Shown: positions 19,908 to 28,738 of the stretch, piece after piece
How positions within the stretch are numbered: position 1 is the first letter of the stretch
Layout: each line of letters begins with the position of its first letter
Source of the DNA: DASUAS01 sp963841415
GTDB taxonomy: Bacteria > Actinomycetota > Acidimicrobiia > IMCC26256 > DASPTH01
Assembly (NCBI GenBank): GCA_963841415.1
Contig: CAWJCN010000001.1
Coordinates: 62,001 to 126,000, forward strand
Reading direction: 5' to 3'
DNA length: 64,000 bases
Notes under the pieces: generated by a model
Told to the model about the DNA's origin: nothing
What the model saw: the letters and a program-made list of their open reading frames with translations, nothing else
Database searches by the model: none
Program-made: the position numbers and the translations under genes

Positions 19908-20585
19908 TCAGACCGTGACGGGTGCTGCCGCAGGCTCGGTATAGGTCGCGCGGAACATGACGACGCTCGTCGCGAGGATCCACACTGCCCAGAGGATGAA
20001 GCCGATGAAGCCGAGTGCGTTGATCGAGTCGCTCGTCGTGGCGATCGAGTACGCGGCCACCAGCATCACGATCCCGTCGACGACACCGAGCCAACCCACC
20101 CAGGCCGGGAAGGCATGGAGCCGGAACGCGGCGACGGAGACCGCGAAGACGAGCACGGCGATTCCCACGAGTCCGCCGGCACCGAAGGCACCTGACAGTA
20201 CGTAGAAGAACTTCGCCGACGTTGCTCCGACGGTCCGAAGGTCGAGCGCCACCCCCGCGTTCACAGCGGTCTGGGTGAGGTTCCCGACTCCTGCGATCAA
20301 CAGCCCGAGCACTGCGATCACCGCGAGACGGTTGTGGCGATCGCCTACACGGTGAAGACGCGCCCAGAGACTTCCTGCCCACCAGATGATCGGCACCGCC
20401 GCGACGATACTCACGAACGCGCTGACTTTGATTCCGTCCTTGTTGTCATTGAAGTACTTCAAGATCTTGCTCGCTGAATCAGACGGTTTCGCGTTGCCGC
20501 TCACCGCGATGATCGACACGATGACCAGTACGACGAACACCACCCCGCCGAGCGCGCCGTAACGCTCCCATCTGCTGTCGTCCAT
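19908..20585 (-). CDS. Multi-spanning membrane protein of unknown function
   Basis: A 225-residue protein with about six predicted membrane helices: YGALGGVVFVVLVIVSIIAV, a VSIVAAVPIIWWAGSLW segment, LAVIAVLGLLIAGVGNL, FGAGGLVGIAVLVFAVSV, WLGVVDGIVMLVAAYSI and FIGFILWAVWILATSVV. The loop KPSDSASKILKYFNDNKDG after the first helix is a feature of small actinobacterial DUF4386-like membrane proteins. ATG 20585 follows GAGGGGGATGTC. No transport or enzyme motif is visible. The 189 bp between this gene and the LivF gene holds no clear ORF. Confidence 0.7.
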   Translation of the reverse strand: MDDSRWERYGALGGVVFVVLVIVSIIAVSGNAKPSDSASKILKYFNDNKDGIKVSAFVSIVAAVPIIWWAGSLWARLHRVGDRHNRLAVIAVLGLLIAGVGNLTQTAVNAGVALDLRTVGATSAKFFYVLSGAFGAGGLVGIAVLVFAVSVAAFRLHAFPAWVGWLGVVDGIVMLVAAYSIATTSDSINALGFIGFILWAVWILATSVVMFRATYTEPAAAPVTV

Positions 20586-20873
20586 GACATCCCCCTCGTG
20601 TTGCAGCAAGCCCCCGACCCCCGGAAGGACGCTACGGAGCGCGCCGTGCACCGTCAAGCCTCAATCGCGCGCGGGGGTCATTCCAGGAGAGTCCACGTTC
20701 GCGCGAGCCCGAGAGCCGCGAGGAACACATCGATGACGATGATCGCTACCCCGCCCACGCCCGATCTTGCCGAGTCCGCCGAAGCAGAGCCCCCGAGCGC
20801 CTGGCGGCCCGGTGCGGACGGGTGTCGCGAGCGGTGGGTCCTACGATGCGCCGATCAACCAACGGGGGTCACG

Positions 20874-21491
20874 ATGACGCTGAAGGTCGTGGGAGCGGGA
20901 TTGGGGCGAACGGGCACGCACTCGCTGCAACTCGCCCTGCAGCAACTGTTGGGCGGCCCCTGTTACCACATGCTCGAGGTGATGGCCGATCCCGATGTCC
21001 GGGTCCAGCAGTGGATGGACGCGATGGACGGCAACGCCGACTGGGACGAGATCATGGACGGGTACGTCGCGTCGGTTGACTGGCCCGCCGCCGCGTTCTG
21101 GCGTGAGTTGGCCGACGCGTATCCCGACGCGCCCGTGCTGTTGTCGACGCGTGCGAACAGCGACGAATGGTTCAAGAGCTTCAGCAGCACGATCCTCCAA
21201 GTGATGCTCCGGGACGCACCGAACAGCGATTCGCCCATGCCGGTGCGCATGATCGACGAACGGTTCACCCCAGACTGGAGAAACCCAGACGCGTGCAAAG
21301 CCGCCTACGAGAAGCACAACGCCGAGGTGCGCACGACGATCCCGTCCGACCGCCTGATCGAATGGCAGCCTGGCGACGACTGGGCACCGATCTGCGCCGG
21401 ACTCAGCGTGGAACAGCCCAGCGACCCGTTCCCGCACGTCAACACCACAGACGACTTCCGCGCCATGCTTGGCCTGCAGCCAGCGGACTAG
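20874..21491 (+). CDS. Sulfotransferase family protein
   Basis: A 205-residue P-loop protein of the short sulfotransferase family. The 5'-phosphosulfate loop is GLGRTGTHSLQLAL at residues 8-21, followed by YHMLEVM, DWPAAAFWRELADAYPDA and LLSTRANSDEWFKSF, the conserved 3'-phosphate-binding Arg/Ser region. Members are often annotated as sulfotransferases from the loop alone; acceptors are not known. ATG 20874 has GGGGGTC just upstream. It stands alone, convergent with the XRE regulator. The 288 bp upstream holds no convincing ORF and probably its promoter. Confidence 0.8.
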   Translation: MTLKVVGAGLGRTGTHSLQLALQQLLGGPCYHMLEVMADPDVRVQQWMDAMDGNADWDEIMDGYVASVDWPAAAFWRELADAYPDAPVLLSTRANSDEWFKSFSSTILQVMLRDAPNSDSPMPVRMIDERFTPDWRNPDACKAAYEKHNAEVRTTIPSDRLIEWQPGDDWAPICAGLSVEQPSDPFPHVNTTDDFRAMLGLQPAD

Positions 21492-21612
21492 CCCAGCTGC
21501 TCAGCGAGGGGCCGCGTGCTGGGGCGCGAAATCGAGCCGTGCACGATGAATTGCTCCACGTTCGACTCGGCCTTGTGCTGTTCGTGTCCTTGCCCCGTCG
21601 GCCGCTCGTGTG

Positions 21613-22407
21613 TCAGCGAAAGCGCGCCGCGGTTGCCGCGTCGGCGGGGAAGAAGCTCTCGATGGCCAGCTCCGCGATCGTCACGTCGAGCGGCGAGCCG
21701 AAGACCGTCATCGTGGAGAAGAAGCGCAGCTCGGTGTCGTCGGCGAGGCGGAAGTGCATCGGGAGCACCGCCGCCGGTGGCGGGAGCACGTCGCCATCTC
21801 CGAGCGCTCGCGCCACGTCCGGATAATCCGAGACCTCGTCGAGGAGGGCCTCGAGCCCAGGGTCCGATGTCGCCGCCAGCTGGCGGTTGAGCCTCTCGAT
21901 GACGTGTGCGGCGTACTCGTCGAAGTTCACGATGAACCTCGAGATGCCGCGCGGATGGAGGCTGGCCCGGATGACGTTCATGGGCGGGTCGAGGAGCTCG
22001 GGTGAGATCAGATCCAGGAAGGCAGCGACGCCGGAGTTCGCCTCGAGGAGGTTCCACGCGCCGTCGATGACGAAGGCGGGGCACGGCTCGTGGTTGGCGA
22101 GGATGACCTCGATCGCCTGACGGACGCTGGCCAACTCGGGGGCGTCGAGCGCCGACTCCTGGTAGACCGGCGCGAAGCCGGCCGCCGTCAGCATCACGTT
22201 CCGGTCGCGCAACGGGACATCGAGGTGCTCGGCGAGGTGCAGGACCATCTCGCGGCTCGGCTTCGACCTGCCGGTCTCGACGAACGAGAGATGCCGGGAC
22301 GACACGCCGGCCATACCGGCGAGGTCGAGTTGGCTCAAGCGTCGTTTCGATCGCCACATCTTCAGGAGCTCGCCGAGGCGAGGCGATGCCGCCGCGATGG
22401 TGGTCAC
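21613..22407 (-). CDS. XRE-family regulator with MmyB-like ligand-binding domain
   Basis: A 264-residue regulator. The Cro/C1-type helix-turn-helix is at about residues 10-65: LGELLKMWRSKRRLSQLDLA, then AGVSSRHLSFVETGRSKPSRE. The remaining 190 residues form the MmyB-type domain (LTAAGFAPVYQES, NHEPCPAFVIDGAWNLLEAN, MNVIRASLHPRGI, FFSTMTVFGSPLDVTIAELAIESFFPAD in part), which in family members binds fatty-acid-like ligands. It faces the SnoaL-like gene across 78 bp, the usual arrangement for a regulator and its target. Confidence 0.9.
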   Translation of the reverse strand: MTTIAAASPRLGELLKMWRSKRRLSQLDLAGMAGVSSRHLSFVETGRSKPSREMVLHLAEHLDVPLRDRNVMLTAAGFAPVYQESALDAPELASVRQAIEVILANHEPCPAFVIDGAWNLLEANSGVAAFLDLISPELLDPPMNVIRASLHPRGISRFIVNFDEYAAHVIERLNRQLAATSDPGLEALLDEVSDYPDVARALGDGDVLPPPAAVLPMHFRLADDTELRFFSTMTVFGSPLDVTIAELAIESFFPADAATAARFR

Positions 22408-22485
22408 GGGTTCGACGGTACGCGCAGGACTGTCACAGGGCCATTACCTCGCAGGGAATCGCCGAGAGTCGGGCAGCGGCGCATC

Positions 22486-22902
22486 ATGCGTTCCATGCAG
22501 ACAACCAACGACACCGAACCCACCACCATCACCAACTCCAGCATGGAAGACACCATCGACCGCTATGTCGCGATGTTCAACGAGGCGGACGACGCCATCC
22601 GCTCGGATCAGGCCCACGCGGTCTGGGTCGACGACGGACGTCTCGTCGACCCCCTGATCGAGGCGGTCGGGCCCGATCGGATCGCCGCCGCCATCGGTGC
22701 GCTGCGCGACCAGATGCCCGGTCACTCGCTGACCCGCACGACGGTCGTCGATGCCCACCACACCCACGCCCGGTTCGGCTGGACCGTCAGCGGCCCTGAC
22801 GGCACCGTCGCCGTCGCCGGGATCGACGTCGTCTCCTTCGCCCCTGATGGTCGGATCCAGACCGCCATCGGCTTCTTCGGCGATGCGACGGCTGCCGCAT
22901 GA
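22486..22902 (+). CDS. SnoaL/NTF2-like domain protein
   Basis: A 138-residue alpha+beta-barrel protein. Sequence elements typical of SnoaL-like polyketide-cyclase or NTF2 folds are MEDTIDRYVAMFNEADD, AVWVDDGRLVDPLIEAVGPD, DAHHTHARFGWTVSGPDG and AGIDVVSFAPDGRIQTAIGFF. The family includes small isomerases, hydrolases and ligand-binding proteins, so no reaction can be assigned. ATG 22486 and ATG 22495 are both possible. Divergent from the MmyB-type regulator, which likely controls it; no co-transcribed partner follows. Confidence 0.75.
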   Translation: MRSMQTTNDTEPTTITNSSMEDTIDRYVAMFNEADDAIRSDQAHAVWVDDGRLVDPLIEAVGPDRIAAAIGALRDQMPGHSLTRTTVVDAHHTHARFGWTVSGPDGTVAVAGIDVVSFAPDGRIQTAIGFFGDATAAA

Positions 22903-22930
22903 GCGCGGTGACGCGTCGCTCGTCCTCGCG

Positions 22931-25348
22931 TCAGCCGCGCAGCACGACCTTGCGCTCGACGAGGTCGTCGATCTGCTCGTCGCTGTAACCCAGTTCGGTG
23001 AGGAGCGCGGCGGTGTGCTCCCCGAGCAGGGAGCTCGGCGCGACCCGGCCCGGGGTCTCGGAGAAGACGACCGGGGGAGCGGCACGCAGGATGGTCCCGA
23101 ACCGGGGGTGCTCCACCTCCACCACGAACCCGGTGTCGCGCAGCACCGGATCGGTGCAGGTGAACTGGGAGTGGCTGGCGTCGTAGGCCGCGACACACGC
23201 GACGCCGCGCGGCACCAGGAGCTCTTCCCACCGGATGGCCGTGCGCGTCCCGAAGACCTCTTCGAGCGCGGCGACGAGTGCGCCGTCGGCGGCGCGCCTC
23301 GAGTCGGAGGTCGCGAACCGCGCGTCGGTGAGCGACTCCGGCGCTCCCAACGCGTCGACCAGACGTGCCCAGTCACGGTCGGTCGGGGCCGCGAGGAACA
23401 CCCACGTGCCGGTGGCGGCGCGGTAGAGGCGGTAGAGCGCGTGGAGGCCGTGGTTCTCCTCGTCGACCAGGGGGAGCGGTGGTTTGTCGGCGTAGCGCAG
23501 GAAGTCGTCGGCGTACGCGACCGCGTTGCCGCCGATCATCGTGGTGGAGAGGAACTGCCCCTCGCCGGTGCGGCGCTGGTCGTAGAGCGCGAGCGCGATC
23601 GACGACAGGACGGCCAGCGCCGCGTTCGAGTCGCCGTCGACGATCCCGCGCAATCGGGGGAGGACCACGACCTGGGCCTCCAACGTGCTGAGCGATTCGG
23701 TGAACGCGGGATCGAGCCAGCGTCCTCCATGGCGACCGATGCTGCCGGCCACCGCCTGCGCCACCTGCGCGTAGATCGGTCGGTGCGCGTACGGGCCGTC
23801 GACGCCGTAGCCCGCCGCGTGCACGTAGACGAGGCGGGGGTTGACCTCCGCCAATGTCTCGCGGTCGAGGCCCATGCGCTCGGCGACGCCCGAGCGGAAG
23901 CTGTTGACGAACACGTCGGCGCCGCGCAGCACCTCGTGGACGATGGCGCGTCCCTCGTCGGTCTGCAGGTCGACCGCGAGGCTCTCCTTCCCCTGCATCG
24001 TCTTCTCGCCGCCCACGTCGGGAGCACCGAACGCGAGGCGCATGGGATCTCCGGCGATGCCTTCGAGCTTGACGACGCGCGCGCCGAGGGCCCCCGCCAT
24101 CGTGACCCCGTAGGGCATCGCGTAGAAGTAGCCGAGCTCGACGATGGTGATGCCCGACAACGCGTGTGGCGGCGCCCGGCCGTCACCGGCGGCGGGTTGC
24201 GGGGCGAGCGCCAGCGCGCCGTGCTCGTCGAGCGCGGGCGCGGAGCGATCGATCCGCGACGGCGTCGACGCGTAGCGGGCGAGCGGGCCGATCTGCTCGA
24301 CCGGTCCGAGTGCCGGATCCGTCACGGTGACCACCTCGCCGTTGTGGCGGATCTGCTCGTGGTCGAGGCCTTCCTCGCTGAACCGCGCGAGCTCGAACGC
24401 GATGTCCGGATCGGCGAGGAACACCTTCTCCCAGTACTCGTACGGCTGCGTCGCCATCGCCTCCCACAACAGGTCTTCCCACGCCTGCGCGTCCTCCGCG
24501 GTCGCGAACTGCGGCTGGCGGTCGAAGCGCGGATCGTCGATGCTGTGCTCGATGCCCACCGCCCGACTGAGCGCGTGGGCCTGGTGGGGGAGCATCTGCG
24601 TGAAGATGACCCAGCGACCGTCCTGGGTCGGCACGAAGAAGCTGTAGCGACTCGCGCCGCTCACGCCGTCGAACGCCGACGACGCCTCACCGCGCGCCGC
24701 GGCTCGTTGCGCGTGCTGGAACGTCATGGTGCCGAAGTAGTCGAGCGGGTTGAAGCCCTGGAGCAGCGACGCCTCGACGCGCTGGCCCCGACCGGTCTCC
24801 TCGCGTGCGACGAGCGCGGCGAGCACGCCCGCGGTCGCCATGTGACCGGCGCCGACGCTGCCCAGCGGCGCGTCCACGAAGATCGGCCCGCTGCGGAACC
24901 CGAACGGGCCCAGTTGGTACACGCCCGCCTTGGCCGCGACGACACCTTCGTAGGCGGGGAGCGCGGCGTACGGACCCTGGGAGCCGAACCCGCTGATCGA
25001 GCAGTAGACGAGCCGGCCGTTCGCGTCGGCCAGCCGCTCGTAACCGACGCCCCAGCCGTCGGCCACGCCGGTGCCGAAGCCCTCGAGCACGACGTCCGCA
25101 CCCGCCGCGAGCTCGCGCACTCGAGCGCGTCCGTCCTCGGTGCGGAGGTCGGCGACGACGCTCTCCTTGCCGCGGTTCCACACGAGGAAGCCGGACGGGT
25201 GCTGGGTCCGGAGGCGGTCGCCCTCGGGCGGCTCGATCTTGAGCACGCGCGCACCGTTGTCGGCGAGCACCATGCCGGCGAGCGCCGCAGGAACGCTGCC
25301 GGCCCCCATCTCGACCACGACCAACCCGTCGCAGATCCCGCGCGTCAT
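22931..25348 (-). CDS. Tandem family III CoA-transferase (CaiB/BaiF type), two fused domains
   Basis: An 805-residue protein made of two CaiB-like halves. Half one (about 1-390) starts LVVVEMGAGSVPAALAGMVLAD and has WNRGKESVVADL; half two (about 400-805) starts ITIVELGYFYAMPYGVTMAG and has QGKESLAVDL. In this family an Asp, usually in the sequence PGYD, carries the acyl or CoA anhydride. Here half one reads LPAYEGVVAAKAG and half two RPIYAQVAQAVAG, so neither has the usual Asp. Half one may use Glu; half two may be structural. GGAGGTGTGCC precedes ATG 25348. Normal homologues are about 400 residues and intertwine as dimers, which a fusion could mimic in cis. Confidence 0.85.
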   Translation of the reverse strand: MTRGICDGLVVVEMGAGSVPAALAGMVLADNGARVLKIEPPEGDRLRTQHPSGFLVWNRGKESVVADLRTEDGRARVRELAAGADVVLEGFGTGVADGWGVGYERLADANGRLVYCSISGFGSQGPYAALPAYEGVVAAKAGVYQLGPFGFRSGPIFVDAPLGSVGAGHMATAGVLAALVAREETGRGQRVEASLLQGFNPLDYFGTMTFQHAQRAAARGEASSAFDGVSGASRYSFFVPTQDGRWVIFTQMLPHQAHALSRAVGIEHSIDDPRFDRQPQFATAEDAQAWEDLLWEAMATQPYEYWEKVFLADPDIAFELARFSEEGLDHEQIRHNGEVVTVTDPALGPVEQIGPLARYASTPSRIDRSAPALDEHGALALAPQPAAGDGRAPPHALSGITIVELGYFYAMPYGVTMAGALGARVVKLEGIAGDPMRLAFGAPDVGGEKTMQGKESLAVDLQTDEGRAIVHEVLRGADVFVNSFRSGVAERMGLDRETLAEVNPRLVYVHAAGYGVDGPYAHRPIYAQVAQAVAGSIGRHGGRWLDPAFTESLSTLEAQVVVLPRLRGIVDGDSNAALAVLSSIALALYDQRRTGEGQFLSTTMIGGNAVAYADDFLRYADKPPLPLVDEENHGLHALYRLYRAATGTWVFLAAPTDRDWARLVDALGAPESLTDARFATSDSRRAADGALVAALEEVFGTRTAIRWEELLVPRGVACVAAYDASHSQFTCTDPVLRDTGFVVEVEHPRFGTILRAAPPVVFSETPGRVAPSSLLGEHTAALLTELGYSDEQIDDLVERKVVLRG

Positions 25349-25451
25349 GGCACACCTCCTCCGCGCCTCATGGTCGCGCGGGATCGATGCCCCCGACGGG
25401 TGAGTGTGCCGTTTCGTCCAACCGGTGACGCGGGCAGGCGCGCCCGTCCGG

Positions 25452-26264
25452 TCAGCGCCCTGAGTAATCGGGGTCACGCCGCTCGGCGAAGGCGCGCATC
25501 CCCTCCTTGAAGTCGTCGCTGCGCACCGCGAGCTCCTCGGTGAGCGCCTCACGCTCGAGCGCCTCGCCGAGGTCGGCGGTGAGGTTGCGGTGGACGAGCT
25601 GGCGGGCGAGGCCGAGCGCGACGGTCGGACCCTTGGCGAGCTCCTGCACCACCGCTTCGACGGCGGCGTCGAGCGCGTCGTCGTCGACGACCTCGCTCAC
25701 GAGTGCCCAGTCGGCCGCGGTGGCGCCGTCGACTCGTACACCGCGCAGGATCATCTGCTTCGCGCGCGCGACGCCGACGAGGCGGGGGAGCAGGAACGTC
25801 GTGGCGCTGTCGGGCGTGAAACCGCGGCTGACGAACGGCACCCAGAACCGGGCCGACTGCGCGGCCACCACGTGATCGCCGGCGAGGGCGAGCGCGACGC
25901 CGATGCCGGCCGCGTACCCTTGCACACCGCTGACGATCGGGATCTCGGACTCGAACAGCGTCCGGACCATTCGGTGCGCCGACGCGCGCAGGCTGCGCTG
26001 GAGGTGGCCGGTCCGCGGCCGTGCCGGGGGCGCCTCGCCGTCGCGGGGCGCGCTGCCGGTACCGATCTCCGCGCCGGAGCAGAAGTGATCGCCCCGGCCC
26101 CGCAGCACCACCACCCTGACCGCGTCGTCGGCGACCGCGTCGTCGACCGCATCGGCGACAGCTTCGAACATCGCGATGGTCATCGCGTTGCGCTTGTCGG
26201 CTCGATCGAGCGTGATGCGTCGCACGGCGCCGTCGTCGAGCACCTCGACGTCCGCGTGGCTCAC
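25452..26264 (-). CDS. Enoyl-CoA hydratase/isomerase family protein
   Basis: A 270-residue crotonase-fold protein: LDRADKRNAMTIAMFEAVAD, FCSGAEIGTGSAP and QGYAAGIGVALALAGDHVVA define the CoA pocket and oxyanion hole. In place of the first catalytic Glu the sequence reads ARFWVPFVSRGFTPDSATT, so it lacks the hydratase pair and has Asp at the second position, as in some isomerases. GTG 26264 overlaps the stop of the HAD-like gene (GTGA), making it the last gene of the ligase operon 28711-25452. The open frame upstream of this start is antisense-like low-complexity sequence. Confidence 0.85.
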   Translation of the reverse strand: MSHADVEVLDDGAVRRITLDRADKRNAMTIAMFEAVADAVDDAVADDAVRVVVLRGRGDHFCSGAEIGTGSAPRDGEAPPARPRTGHLQRSLRASAHRMVRTLFESEIPIVSGVQGYAAGIGVALALAGDHVVAAQSARFWVPFVSRGFTPDSATTFLLPRLVGVARAKQMILRGVRVDGATAADWALVSEVVDDDALDAAVEAVVQELAKGPTVALGLARQLVHRNLTADLGEALEREALTEELAVRSDDFKEGMRAFAERRDPDYSGR

Positions 26265-26659
26265 GACGGGATCCGTTCGAGGACGGGTGCGAGCCCACGG
26301 TCGTTGGGATCGTGGGCGAGGTACGTCGTCACGGCGATCGCGTCGACATGATCGGGCAACTCGTCGGCCTGGTCGTCGACGCACACGTCGGGTCGATGAG
26401 CACGCGCGAGATGCGTGACGACGTAGCGACCGTCGGGGTCGCGCTCGTCCTTGTCGTAGAAGGCGTGCACGAGATGCTCGATCTCGTGGGCCTCGGCGCG
26501 ACGGCGCGCGTACGCACCTCCGCCTGCGCTCCAGAGCACCACAGTGGCGTCGACCGCCCGGAGCTGTTCGAGCACCGACCGAGCCAGCGGGCGGAGTGAG
26601 CCACCGGTGAGCGCGTCCACCAGGCAGCCGTCGACGTCGAACGCCCACACGGTCGTCAT
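26261..26659 (-). CDS. Small HAD-like protein
   Basis: A 132-residue protein whose N-terminus VWAFDVDGCLVDALTGG carries the HAD motif D-x-D-G near residues 8-11, followed by a motif II-like stretch TVVLWSAGGGAYARRR and a late acidic segment DVCVDDQADELP. It has no cap domain and is shorter than usual phosphatases, resembling minimal HAD proteins encoded within actinobacterial catabolic operons. A phosphatase role is likely but the substrate is unknown. It lies between the FMN-split-barrel gene (13 bp upstream) and the crotonase (four-base overlap). Confidence 0.7.
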   Translation of the reverse strand: MTTVWAFDVDGCLVDALTGGSLRPLARSVLEQLRAVDATVVLWSAGGGAYARRRAEAHEIEHLVHAFYDKDERDPDGRYVVTHLARAHRPDVCVDDQADELPDHVDAIAVTTYLAHDPNDRGLAPVLERIPS

Positions 26660-26672
26660 CGTGCGTGCTCGG

Positions 26673-27143
26673 TCATGTGAGCCGGAGGCGGGAGTTGTCC
26701 CACGTGACCAGACGACCGGTGGGCGTGAGGCGCAACATCGCGGAACGCCCGGCGTAGTGCTGCTTCGTCGCGTCGGGCACCTTCTTCCCGCCGAGGTTTG
26801 CCGAGCTCATCCGGAAGCCCGCGTACTTCGCGTCGATCGCCGCGCACGCCGCGTCGTACTCGTCGCCCGGTTCGATCAGCTCGACGTCGGCGTGGACCAT
26901 CACCGCGCAGAGCTCGATCCACTGCTCGCCCCGCTCGACCAGGAACGTGGCGCGCGGGTCGCGCCGCACGTGCTCGACCTTGCGGGTCTTCGCCGGCGTG
27001 CGCACGTAGATGTGCCGATCGACGGCCGCGAACCACACCGGCACCGACACCGGCCGGCCGTCGCGCCGCAGCGTCGTGAGGATGCCGGTGTGCGCCGCTT
27101 CCAGCTCGGCCCACGCTTCGTCCTCGTCGAGGCGAACTCCCAT
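26673..27143 (-). CDS. Pyridoxamine 5'-phosphate oxidase-fold (FMN/F420) protein
   Basis: A 156-residue split-barrel flavoprotein. The pattern HTGILTTLRRDGRPVSVPVWFAA in part, then IYVRTPAKTRKVEHVRRDPR and FLVERGEQW, is typical of the PPOX family that binds FMN, F420 or haem. Actinobacteria use such proteins for F420-dependent reductions of unsaturated or aromatic substrates. TAGGAAGGACC before ATG 27143 is a good ribosome site. It sits 11 bp after the acyl-CoA synthetase gene in one operon. Confidence 0.8.
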   Translation of the reverse strand: MGVRLDEDEAWAELEAAHTGILTTLRRDGRPVSVPVWFAAVDRHIYVRTPAKTRKVEHVRRDPRATFLVERGEQWIELCAVMVHADVELIEPGDEYDAACAAIDAKYAGFRMSSANLGGKKVPDATKQHYAGRSAMLRLTPTGRLVTWDNSRLRLT

Positions 27144-27154
27144 GCCGGTCCTTC

Positions 27155-28711
27155 CTAGATGCTGCGGGCTGCGTTGGTCCAGTAGGGCTCGCGGAGACGC
27201 CGTTTCTCGATCTTGCCGTTCGGCAGCCGGGGCAGCGCGTCGACGAGGTCGATGCTGCGCGGGCACTTGAAGCGGGCGATGTGAGCGCGGCAGTGTGCGA
27301 TGAGCGCGTCGGCGAGCTCGGGACCGGCGTCGTACCCGGCTGCGGGTTCGACGATGGCCTTCACCGCTTCGCCCCACTCGTCGTCGGGCACCCCGATCAC
27401 CGCGACGTCGGCGACCGCCTCGTGGGCGAGGAGGCACGCCTCGACCTCCGCCGGGTAGATGTTCACTCCGCCCGAGATGACCATGTCGATCTTCCGATCA
27501 CAGAGGAACAGGAAGCCGTCGTCGTCCAGGTAGCCCACGTCGCCCAGCGTGACGAGCGATCCGCGTCGGATGGACGCCGACTTCTCGGCGTCCTTGAAGT
27601 ACTCGGCCGGCGCGGCGCGTGACGAGCCGAGGTAGATCGCGCCCGGCGTTCCGGCGGGCACTTCTTCGCCGTCGTCGTCGAGGATCCTCACCGTGGCGCC
27701 GAGGATCGGACGGCCGACGGTGCCCGGCCTCTGGAGCCACCGGCGCGGCGTGGCGATCGTCGCCGCGCCTTCGGTACCGCCGTAGGTCTCGTACACGACC
27801 GGCCCGAACCAGTCCATGATTCGTTGCTTCACGTCGACGGGGCACGGCGCGCCGGTGTGGAAGATGCTCTCGATCGACGACACGTCGGCGCGTGCCTTCA
27901 TCTCGTCGGGCAGCGCGAGCAACCGCACGAACATGGTCGGCACCATCTGCGTGTTGGTGACGTGGTGTTCGGCGACGAGCGCGAGGAAGCGCTCGGGCGT
28001 CCAGCTGCGCATGATCACGACGGTGTGACCCGCGTGCAGCGCGTTCGTCATGCCGACGTACGGGCCCGCGTGGTACATCGGTCCGCACACGAGGTGGACG
28101 CCGCGACCGACGGTCACGCCGAAGCCCTGGCATGTCGCGGCGGCGATCTCACCCGCGACGTCGTCGGGGTCGCCATCGGGCAGCGGGCGTCGGACGCCCT
28201 TCGGAGTGCCCGTCGTTCCCGACGTGTACATCATCTGGACGCCGGGGCTGCGGGGCGGCGCTTCACCCGGCGGCCACCGGTTCAGATCCGTGAACGGTCG
28301 GAAGCCCTCGACGGCGCCGACCGCGAAGCGTCGATCCTCGGGGATGTCGGCCGCGCCCGCCGCTGCTCGGAGGAGGCCGGCGAGGTCCTCGTGGCCGACG
28401 AGCACCTTCGCTTCGGAGTTCGCGACGACGTACGCGGCTTCGTCCGGTGCGAGGTGCGAGTTCACCGGCACGAAGTAGAGCCCCGACTCCATCGCCGCGA
28501 GCCAGCTCCCGATGAAGGTGCGGTGGTTGGGGAGCACCGCCGCGAGCGCGTCGCCGCGCCGGAGGCCGAGCGCGTGGAGTCCGCGCGCGATCGCGCGGGA
28601 GTGATCGAGCAACTCGCCGTAGCTCAGCACGCGCCCGTCGTCGTCGATCACCGCGATCCGTTCTGGATCGGCTTCGGCGATGCGCCAGAACCCGAGGCTC
28701 GTGGTGTCCAC
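27155..28711 (-). CDS. AMP-forming acyl-CoA synthetase
   Basis: A 518-residue ANL ligase: P-loop MMYTSGTTGTPKGVRRP (about 176-190), YETYGGTEGAATIA (A5), LGDVGYLDDDGFLFLCDRK (A7/A8), SGGVNIYPAEVE, and catalytic Lys in LPNGKIEKRRL. It should activate an organic acid for the crotonase and reductase encoded after it. GTG 28711 is the start; no Shine-Dalgarno is visible in the 27-bp gap to the divergent dehydrogenase, so the mRNA may be leaderless. A palindrome in that gap could regulate both directions. Confidence 0.9.
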   Translation of the reverse strand: MDTTSLGFWRIAEADPERIAVIDDDGRVLSYGELLDHSRAIARGLHALGLRRGDALAAVLPNHRTFIGSWLAAMESGLYFVPVNSHLAPDEAAYVVANSEAKVLVGHEDLAGLLRAAAGAADIPEDRRFAVGAVEGFRPFTDLNRWPPGEAPPRSPGVQMMYTSGTTGTPKGVRRPLPDGDPDDVAGEIAAATCQGFGVTVGRGVHLVCGPMYHAGPYVGMTNALHAGHTVVIMRSWTPERFLALVAEHHVTNTQMVPTMFVRLLALPDEMKARADVSSIESIFHTGAPCPVDVKQRIMDWFGPVVYETYGGTEGAATIATPRRWLQRPGTVGRPILGATVRILDDDGEEVPAGTPGAIYLGSSRAAPAEYFKDAEKSASIRRGSLVTLGDVGYLDDDGFLFLCDRKIDMVISGGVNIYPAEVEACLLAHEAVADVAVIGVPDDEWGEAVKAIVEPAAGYDAGPELADALIAHCRAHIARFKCPRSIDLVDALPRLPNGKIEKRRLREPYWTNAARSI

Positions 28712-28712
28712 G

Positions 28713-28733
28713 GAAAATCAGGGTACTGTTTTC
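28713..28733. promoter_or_regulatory. AT-rich inverted repeat in a 27-bp divergent intergenic gap
   Basis: GAAAATCAG and CTGTTTTC form near-perfect arms (one bulged T) around GGTA, filling almost the whole gap between the ligase start (28711, minus) and the dehydrogenase start (28739, plus). It is the only A/T-rich stretch nearby and could be an operator overlapping both promoters. Confidence 0.45.
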
Positions 28734-28738
28734 GCCGC

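Noticed and set aside
20586..20873. Upstream extension of the sulfotransferase-like protein
   Set aside because: The extension (TPPTPDLAESAEAEPPSAW) is not family-like and ATG 20874 has a good ribosome site and P-loop spacing.
22752..25510. 919-residue plus-strand frame opposite the tandem CoA-transferase
   Set aside because: Antisense of a gene with clear family motifs; no recognisable domain.
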